Part shown: positions 58,596 to 64,000 of the stretch, in pieces
Layout of the letters: the number at the start of each line of letters is the position of its first letter
Numbering within the stretch: the first letter of the stretch is position 1
Source: SCGC-AG-212-J23 sp036406675
Lineage (GTDB): Bacteria; Pseudomonadota; Gammaproteobacteria; Burkholderiales; SG8-39
Assembly (NCBI GenBank): GCA_036406675.1
Contig: DASXAO010000084.1
Location: 62,001-126,000, forward strand
DNA length: 64,000 nt
Direction of reading: 5' to 3'
Program-made: the position numbers and the translations under genes
The notes under the pieces: model-generated
The model's input: only the letters and a program-made list of their open reading frames with translations
Databases searched by the model: none
Told to the model about the DNA's origin: nothing

Positions 58596-60272
58596 CTACT
58601 CGCTGACCGCTACCGGCGCGAGCGCATCGATGTCGGTGACGACGTCGATGACGACGGGCCGGTCGGCCTTCAGCGCCTGCTGGAACGCCGGGCCGATGTC
58701 GGCGGGCTTCTCGACGCGGATGCCGAGCGCGCCGATGTCTTCGGCGATCCTCGCGAAGTTCTGCCTGGTGTAGGTCCAGAGCTCCTTGCCGCGCTCGGTC
58801 TGCTGGCCGCCGTACACGCGGTCGAAGCCGCGCTTCGACTGGTTGCCGCTCGAGTTGTTGTTGACGAGCGTGATAGCGTTCAGCTTCCAGCGCACCGCGG
58901 TCTCCAGCTCGCCGATGTGATACCAGAAGCCCGCGTCGCCGGTGAAGGTGATCACGGGGCGGTCGGGACACGCCGCTTTGGCGCCGAGGCCGGCGGGGAA
59001 GGCCCAGCCGAGGTGGCCGGCGCTCCGCATGTAGCTCTGCCTGGGCGAGCGCAGGTCGTACATGCCGCCCATCCACATGCCGGCATGGCCGGTGTCGACG
59101 ACGACGATGCCGTCCTCCGGCACGTTCTTCGAGAGCTCGCTGCAGATGCGCCCCGGGTGGATCGGCACCGCGTTCGACTCGAGCTGCGGCTTGTACTTCC
59201 CGTAATACGCCTTGCGGGTATCGCCGATCTCGGCCATCCACTGGGACCGGTCCTTGCGCGTGCGCTCCTGGGCCAGCTTGGCGAGCCGCGCGAGCGCGCG
59301 TCTTGCATCCGCGACGATGCCCAGCTTCAGCGGGTAGTTGCGCCCGAGCGCCTCGGGATCGATGTCGATCTGCGCCGCCGGCACGCCGATCTTGGGCACC
59401 GCCCAGAAGTGGGTCGTCATGCCGCCGGCGCTCGTGCCGATGAACAGCACGAAGTCCGCGCGCGCGACGACGCGGTTCGCCGCCTCGCGCGAGTAGGTTC
59501 CGACCACGCCGACCGAGAGGGGATGCATGCCGGGGATGCTGTCCTTGCCGTTGAGCGACGTGGCGACGGGGATGTGCAGCGCGTCGGCAAAGGACAGGAG
59601 CTCGGCTGCCGCGCGGGATGCACGCACCCCGCCGCCCGCGACGATGACCGGGCGGGCCGCGCTTTCGAGGTGCTCGAGCAGCGCCTTCAGGTCCTTCTCG
59701 TCCGCGGCCGGGCGCCACGGCGGCACCGCGGCGTACTGCGGCTCGACGAGCGGGTCCAACTCCGCTTCCTCGGCGTCGAGCTGGCCCTCGTTGCCGCGTA
59801 ACTGGAGGTGCACGGGACCGGGCGAGCCGCTGACCGCGACGCGGAAGGCGTGCCGCAGCATGTCCGGAATTCGCGCGGCGTCGTCTACCGTGGCGTTGTA
59901 CTTGGTTACCGGCTCGAAAGACGGCATGTCGTCCACTTCCTGGTACACGCCGCGGAACTTGGTCTTGGCATCGCGCCCGCCCGTGATGGCGATGATCGGA
60001 GAGCGCGCGAGCCACGCGTCGCGCAGGCCGGCCGCGAGGTTGAGCGCGCCCACCACCTGAGCCATGCAGATTCCGGGCTTGCCCGAGGCGCGGGCATATC
60101 CGTCTGCCATGTACGCCGCCGCTTTTTCGCCGTGGCAGTGGATGCGCTTGATCTCGGTGCGCCGCTCCATTTCCACGAAGGTGCGGCGCACGACCGCCGG
60201 CACCATGAACACGTGGGTCACGCCGTAGCCCTTCAGCATGTCCGCCAGAACTTCGGCCGCGAGTCTCTTCAT
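58596..60272 (-). CDS. Thiamine-diphosphate-dependent enzyme (acetolactate synthase/benzoylformate decarboxylase-like)
   Basis: 558 residues. The N-terminal PYR domain has HGEKAAAYMADGY with Glu49 (cofactor activation) and ARASGKPGICMAQVVGA. The central domain has ADFVLFIGTSAGGM. The C-terminal PP domain has the ThDP/Mg motif GDAGFW followed by LVNNN. No signal peptide, so cytoplasmic. The lack of typical acetolactate synthase helix content leaves the substrate open; it is probably a 2-keto-acid decarboxylase or carboligase. The start overlaps the GGT stop (TAATG). Confidence 0.88.
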   Translation of the reverse strand: MKRLAAEVLADMLKGYGVTHVFMVPAVVRRTFVEMERRTEIKRIHCHGEKAAAYMADGYARASGKPGICMAQVVGALNLAAGLRDAWLARSPIIAITGGRDAKTKFRGVYQEVDDMPSFEPVTKYNATVDDAARIPDMLRHAFRVAVSGSPGPVHLQLRGNEGQLDAEEAELDPLVEPQYAAVPPWRPAADEKDLKALLEHLESAARPVIVAGGGVRASRAAAELLSFADALHIPVATSLNGKDSIPGMHPLSVGVVGTYSREAANRVVARADFVLFIGTSAGGMTTHFWAVPKIGVPAAQIDIDPEALGRNYPLKLGIVADARRALARLAKLAQERTRKDRSQWMAEIGDTRKAYYGKYKPQLESNAVPIHPGRICSELSKNVPEDGIVVVDTGHAGMWMGGMYDLRSPRQSYMRSAGHLGWAFPAGLGAKAACPDRPVITFTGDAGFWYHIGELETAVRWKLNAITLVNNNSSGNQSKRGFDRVYGGQQTERGKELWTYTRQNFARIAEDIGALGIRVEKPADIGPAFQQALKADRPVVIDVVTDIDALAPVAVSE

Positions 60273-61819
60273 TACATCTCCTTTTCGGCCACCGCATCGC
60301 CCCAGGGCGACATGATCTCGGTGCAGCCCATATTGAGCCCGCGGCTGCGCAGCACGCCGGCCGGAACCGCGAAGGCGTACGGAAAGATCCCGCGCCGCGC
60401 AGTCGTGGTCGGCAAGAATTCGCCAAGTTGCTTTAGGACCTCGGGTGGCAGCGCCCGGTCGGCGATCACCCTGCCCTCGCCGCTCATGTCGATGCGCGGC
60501 CGGTGGAAGGCTTCCTCCAGGCTCGCGCCGTCGTCGATCAGGAACGAGGCCATCTGCAGCACCGTGCCGAGGATCTTGCGCCCGCCCGAAGCTCCGAGCG
60601 CGAATCGCGAGCCATCCGGCGTTTCGCCCACCACCGGGCAGTAATTGCCGAGGCAGCGCTTGCCGGGCGCGAGCGAGTTCGGCTTTCCCGGCTCGGGGTC
60701 GAACCACATGATGCCGTTGTTGAGCGGAATCCCGGTCGAAGGCGACACCACGCGCGAGCCGAACACCGAAAGCAGGGTCTGCGTCACCGCGCACAGGTTG
60801 CCGGCACGGTCGACGACGCTGAAGTGCGTCGTGCAGCCTTCCTTGTCGCCCATGGTCTGAAGCCGCTCGCGCCAGGCTGCCTCGAGCGCCTTCGCATAAT
60901 CGACGTACGAAGGTTTTTCGCTCCGTGAAAGTACTTGCAATGCATTTTTGAAAGTGGGACCCCCCGTCATGCCAGGAGCGGCGAACACCCGCCCCTTCCG
61001 ATAGGGAACCTCGAGCGCGTCGACCATGTGCGCCCGGTAGCCCGAAAGGTCCTCGAGCGCGAGCGAGCCGCCCTTCTCCCGGATGTCCTTGGCGAGCGCG
61101 CGCCCGACGTCGCCGCCGTACAACGCCTTCGGTCCTTCCCTGGAGATGATTTCGAGCGTGTGCGAGAGCTTGCGCTGGTCGAGGTGCTTGTCGGTGATCT
61201 GGTTCCAGCTGACGAGCGGCGGCCACTGCCCCTCTTCCAGGAACATGGCGGCCGCATCGCGATCGCGTGCGAGCACTCGCGCGTTCGAGGCGATCATCAG
61301 CCCGGCGTACCAGTCGAGCAGCATGCCTTGGCGCGCCAGCTCCGCTGCCGGCGCCACCAGCTCGCGCCATGCCACGCGGCCGAAGCGCTTGTGCGCGAGG
61401 TCCATGCCGGCGACCACTCCGGGCACCGCGACGGCGGTCGCGCCTTGCACGTTGCGGTCGTCCTTCACCAGCGGCCAGGCAAAGAGGTCCTGTGCCTTGC
61501 CGCCTTGCGCCAGCGGATAGTCGGCCGGATCGAGGCCGAGCGGCGAGCGCATGCCGTAGTCGACCGTGTGAGCGCGGGCTTCGTCCGCGCGCCAGATCTG
61601 CATGCAGCCGCCGGCCGCGAGCCCGCTCATCCACGGCTCGACGACGCCGATCGCGAACGAGGTGGCAACCGCGGCATCGACCGCATCGCCGCCCGCCTCG
61701 AGCACCGCCGCGCCGACCTCGGCCGCGCGCCGGTGCTGGGCCGCGACCACGCCGCCGCGCGTCGCGACCACCTGCTTTCGAATAACCTGGGAATTGGAAA
61801 AATTATCCAGAGAAGTCAT
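60272..61819 (-). CDS. ggt: Gamma-glutamyltransferase family protein
   Basis: 515 residues, no clear signal peptide. VVAAQHRRAAEVGAAVLEAGGDAVDAA and WMSGLAAGG are the N-terminal GGT motifs; near residue 330 is the autocleavage site GCTTHFSVVD with Thr as the future nucleophile, followed by GNLCAVTQTL, SPSTGIPLNNGIMWF and ALGASGGRKILG. The usual second-subunit motifs are intact, so it may hydrolyse gamma-glutamyl or acylated amines. Cytoplasmic location would be unusual; similar Ntn enzymes act as cephalosporin-acylase-like amidases. Start overlaps the deacetylase (ATGA). Confidence 0.86.
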   Translation of the reverse strand: MTSLDNFSNSQVIRKQVVATRGGVVAAQHRRAAEVGAAVLEAGGDAVDAAVATSFAIGVVEPWMSGLAAGGCMQIWRADEARAHTVDYGMRSPLGLDPADYPLAQGGKAQDLFAWPLVKDDRNVQGATAVAVPGVVAGMDLAHKRFGRVAWRELVAPAAELARQGMLLDWYAGLMIASNARVLARDRDAAAMFLEEGQWPPLVSWNQITDKHLDQRKLSHTLEIISREGPKALYGGDVGRALAKDIREKGGSLALEDLSGYRAHMVDALEVPYRKGRVFAAPGMTGGPTFKNALQVLSRSEKPSYVDYAKALEAAWRERLQTMGDKEGCTTHFSVVDRAGNLCAVTQTLLSVFGSRVVSPSTGIPLNNGIMWFDPEPGKPNSLAPGKRCLGNYCPVVGETPDGSRFALGASGGRKILGTVLQMASFLIDDGASLEEAFHRPRIDMSGEGRVIADRALPPEVLKQLGEFLPTTTARRGIFPYAFAVPAGVLRSRGLNMGCTEIMSPWGDAVAEKEM

Positions 61820-62706
61820 TCAGAGTGGGTCTTGGCGTGGCGTGCGATATCCGCATGAGTCGCGAACCAAACCCCGGCGTTCGAGCGCATGTAGCGGATG
61901 AGCTCGTCCAGGATCCAGATGCGCGAGCGGTAGCCGCTGATGTGCGGATGCATGGTGAGCTGGAAGATGCCGCCCTCGCGGTAGGCGGCGTCGAACTCGC
62001 GCTTGAAGATGTCGAACACCGCCTCCGGCGGCGTGTAGGGACGCAGGTTCGCGAAGCGCACCATGTTGAAGTAAACCGCGTCGTCGCGGATCCATTCCAC
62101 CGGCAGCTCCACCACGCCGGTCGGCTCGCCGTTCAGCTCGAGCTCGTAGCAGTCGACGTCGGCCATCAGCGAGGAGTCGTAGAGCAGCCCCATTTCCTTC
62201 GTGATGGCGAGCGTGCTCGGGCTGAAGTCCCAGGACGGCGTGCGGATGCCGACCGGCCTCGCGCCCGTGATCTTTTCCAGCACCTCGGCCGAGCGGAGCT
62301 GCAAGTCCCTTTCATTCGTGTAGGGCAGCTCGGAGTTGCGCTCGTGGATCCAGCCGTGGATACCGACCTCGTGGCCCTCGGCGACCACGCGGCGCTGCTC
62401 GTCGGGATAGAGCATCGCGGTGACGGCGGGAACAAAGAAGCTGGCCTTCACGTCTTGCTTCTTAAGGATTGCGAGGATGCGAGGCACGCCCTGCCGGTTG
62501 CCATACTGGCCTTGGGAGAGCCGCCCGATCGACTCGCCGCCTTCGCGCAGCTCGTTGGTCTCGTGATCCGAGTCGAACGAAAGCGCCACCGCGCAGCGCG
62601 TGCCTCCCGGCCAGCTTTTCGGTCGCAGCGGCCGGCCGGCGCGCACGCGGCCGACGATGCCGCGCCAGCGCTCCTCGGGCCATTGCCAGGGCGCCTGCTC
62701 GCTCAT
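61816..62706 (-). CDS. Polysaccharide-deacetylase (NodB-like) family protein
   Basis: 296 residues. The NodB metal motif is present as ALSFDSDHETN (Asp-Asp) and EVGIHGWIHERN (two His), with the motif SWDFSPST and PHISGYRSR near the C-terminus. No signal peptide: cytoplasmic enzymes of this kind hydrolyse small N-acyl or imide substrates, such as allantoin-amide relatives (PuuE-like), rather than cell-wall glycans. Both ends overlap neighbouring genes by four bases. Confidence 0.87.
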   Translation of the reverse strand: MSEQAPWQWPEERWRGIVGRVRAGRPLRPKSWPGGTRCAVALSFDSDHETNELREGGESIGRLSQGQYGNRQGVPRILAILKKQDVKASFFVPAVTAMLYPDEQRRVVAEGHEVGIHGWIHERNSELPYTNERDLQLRSAEVLEKITGARPVGIRTPSWDFSPSTLAITKEMGLLYDSSLMADVDCYELELNGEPTGVVELPVEWIRDDAVYFNMVRFANLRPYTPPEAVFDIFKREFDAAYREGGIFQLTMHPHISGYRSRIWILDELIRYMRSNAGVWFATHADIARHAKTHSE

Positions 62707-63677
62707 TTCTTTTCGATCCTCTGCTTCTCGATCCTCTGGGCGAGATCGTTGATGAACGCCGACTCCTTCGCCACGAACCGGGCGAACTCGGCCGGCGGCA
62801 TGCCCACGCCCTCGAGGCCTTGCGCGTCGAACTGCAGGCGCACGTCTGGATCGGCGAGCGCCTTTACGACCTCGGAATGGATGCGCGAAACGACCTCCGG
62901 CGGCGCGCCAGCGGGCAGCCACAGCCCGAACCAGTTGATCAGGTTGTAGCCCTTGAAGCCCGCCTCCTGCATCGTCGGCACGTCGGGCAGGCCTTTCCAG
63001 CGCTTGGCGCCGGTGAGCGCAAGCACGCGCACCTTGCCGTCCTTTACCTGCGAAGCGGCAATCTGGGTGCCGACGAAGAAGAGGTCGATGCGCCCCGCGA
63101 GGAGGTCGGTCATCGCCTCCGCCACGCCCTTGTACGGCACGAGCTGGATGTCCGTGCCGCTCATCGACTTCATCACCTCGGCCGGGATGTGGCTCGCGGT
63201 GCCGATGCCGGCCGAGCCGTAGTTGAGCTTGCCGGGATTGCGCTTGGCGACGGCAATCAATTCCTGGACGGACCTGAAGGAGGAAGAGGCCGGAACCGTA
63301 AGCGCCTGGCCGAAGTTCTGCGCGATCAGCGTGACGTGGGTGAAGTCCTTCACCGGGTCGAACGGCACGTTGGTGTTAAAGGGCGGCGTGTTGACGTGCG
63401 ACGCGGTGGTCACCAGCCAGGTGTAGCCGTCGGGCGGCGTCTTTGCGACGTACGCCGTGCCGACAATGCCGCCGGCGCCGGCGCGATTCTCCACGATCAG
63501 CGGCTGGCCGAGCCCCGTCATCTTGGGAGTGAGCATGCGGATGATGAGGTCGGGCGGCCCGCCCGGCGGCGAGGGCACTACGATGTGGACCGGCTTGGCT
63601 GGAAACGAAGAAAGGGAAGCTTGCCCGCTCGCCTGGGAGGCCAGGAGGAAAATGCACGCGAAAGGAAGAAGCCTCAT
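62703..63677 (-). CDS. Bug/TctC-family substrate-binding protein (6 of 6)
   Basis: 324 residues, signal peptide ending ASGQAS and mature FPAKPVHIVVPSPPGGPPDLI. Motifs VENRAGAGGIVG, TPPDGYT, FDPVKDFTHV, LVPYKGVAEAMTDLLAGRI and LPDVPTMQEAG are intact. The end (RIEKQRIEKK) is lysine-rich. It lies between a ThDP enzyme upstream and a deacetylase, GGT and second ThDP enzyme downstream, with ATGA overlaps at both ends, so its ligand is the likely substrate of that pathway. Confidence 0.92.
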   Translation of the reverse strand: MRLLPFACIFLLASQASGQASLSSFPAKPVHIVVPSPPGGPPDLIIRMLTPKMTGLGQPLIVENRAGAGGIVGTAYVAKTPPDGYTWLVTTASHVNTPPFNTNVPFDPVKDFTHVTLIAQNFGQALTVPASSSFRSVQELIAVAKRNPGKLNYGSAGIGTASHIPAEVMKSMSGTDIQLVPYKGVAEAMTDLLAGRIDLFFVGTQIAASQVKDGKVRVLALTGAKRWKGLPDVPTMQEAGFKGYNLINWFGLWLPAGAPPEVVSRIHSEVVKALADPDVRLQFDAQGLEGVGMPPAEFARFVAKESAFINDLAQRIEKQRIEKK

Positions 63678-64000
63678 TTTGAAATCACGGCGGCGTGGAA
63701 ATCCAGGTTGATCGGCACGTCGATGACCGCGGGAAGGCCGCTTTCGATCGCCCGCTTTAGCGCGGGCGCGAGGCCAGAAGGCTCCTCGACGCGCTCGCCG
63801 TAGGCGCCGAAGCCGCGCGCGAGCGCGCCGAAGTCGACGTCGTTGTAGTCGACCGCGAAAAGGCGGCCGCCGTAGAGCTTCTTCTGGAACGCGCGCTCGT
63901 TGCCGAGCCCGCGGTCGTTGTAGACCACGCACACGACCGGGATGCGCTCGCGCACCGCGGTCTCGAGCTCGCCGATGTTGCACATCATTCCCATGTCGCC
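63674..64000 (-). CDS. ThDP-dependent enzyme, C-terminal part (cut by window end)
   Basis: The last 109 codons of a gene whose 5' part lies beyond the window. GDMGMM near the edge is the ThDP motif (with Met in place of the usual Gly or Ala), and NIGELETAV and VVYNDRGLG follow, showing the PP domain. It shares IGELETAV with the ThDP enzyme at 58596, so the two are paralogues and may be large and small or alternative subunits. Only 3' features can be judged. Confidence 0.82.
   Translation of the reverse strand, partial: GDMGMMCNIGELETAVRERIPVVCVVYNDRGLGNERAFQKKLYGGRLFAVDYNDVDFGALARGFGAYGERVEEPSGLAPALKRAIESGLPAVIDVPINLDFHAAVISK

Noticed and set aside
58596..61634. A 1012-codon minus-strand frame suggesting a fusion of GGT region and ThDP enzyme
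   Set aside because: The part before 60272 has no family match and is a shadow of the GGT gene; AAAGGAG precedes the ATG at 60272.

Overview
The window is about 64 kb of dense, high-GC (roughly 65-70 %) chromosome with a strong G/C third-position bias. Six periplasmic Bug/TctC substrate-binding proteins, together with DUF748, YqjD/YqjE, PA2779-type, META-domain and DUF2628 proteins, point to a betaproteobacterium of Burkholderiales type. That placement is inferred from gene content; there is no rRNA, tRNA, plasmid, phage or CRISPR signature to confirm it.

Layout. 1-3.0 kb: a minus-strand run of a NYN nuclease-like protein, two small membrane proteins and a secreted hydrolase. 3.0-7.4 kb: a small ORF/sRNA candidate with a strong terminator, a hydroxyacid dehydrogenase, and a divergent operon of Bug protein, mono-haem cytochrome c and a Tat-exported ThDP enzyme. 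7.5-11.7 kb: Crp-type regulator, two paralogous OmpA-type lipoproteins flanking an enoyl-CoA hydratase, and a META lipoprotein. 11.7-18.3 kb: a large XRE-ATPase-TPR regulator divergent from a cupin/methyltransferase/cysK run, then MAPEG and an OmpA protein. 18.3-23.7 kb: envelope genes (DUF748, DUF502, META, YqjD-YqjE-YqjK set). 23.8-32.6 kb: hydrolases with a Bug protein, RecQ, LapA-like, RidA-like, cupin, DinB and a beta-barrel. 32.2-41.7 kb: Rieske oxygenase alpha/beta divergent from Bug/aldolase/amidase, then redox and hydrolase genes. 41.8-47.7 kb: cupin-cupin-SMP30-SMP30-Bug operon, a convergent Bug gene and a CodA-like deaminase. 47.8-58.5 kb: PA2779 pair, hydrolases, dehydrogenase, di-haem oxidoreductase, LysR regulator and racemase. 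58.6-64 kb: a tightly overlapping minus-strand operon of ThDP enzyme, Bug protein, polysaccharide deacetylase, gamma-glutamyltransferase and a second ThDP enzyme.

How it works together. The recurring module is one Bug binding protein beside a small set of catabolic enzymes (hydrolase, amidohydrolase, aldolase, lactonase, ThDP lyase), with no membrane transport subunits in the window. This reads as a scavenging chromosome with many small carboxylate or aromatic-acid catabolic cassettes.

The most unusual signal is a dispersed short repeat family built on GGGACAGACCACGT or the palindrome GGGAC(A/T)GTCCC, flanked by A and T tracts. Eight loci are present, plus two loci of a sister motif (GGGGTCAGAGCAATTTT). 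Nearly all abut the 3' ends of genes and several supply the stop codon. One copy sits exactly where the middle of a GFA-family gene has been deleted, and one lies where the start of a dioxygenase beta subunit should be. A second family, of REP type (CCCCGCCTTCGCGGGG), is also present.
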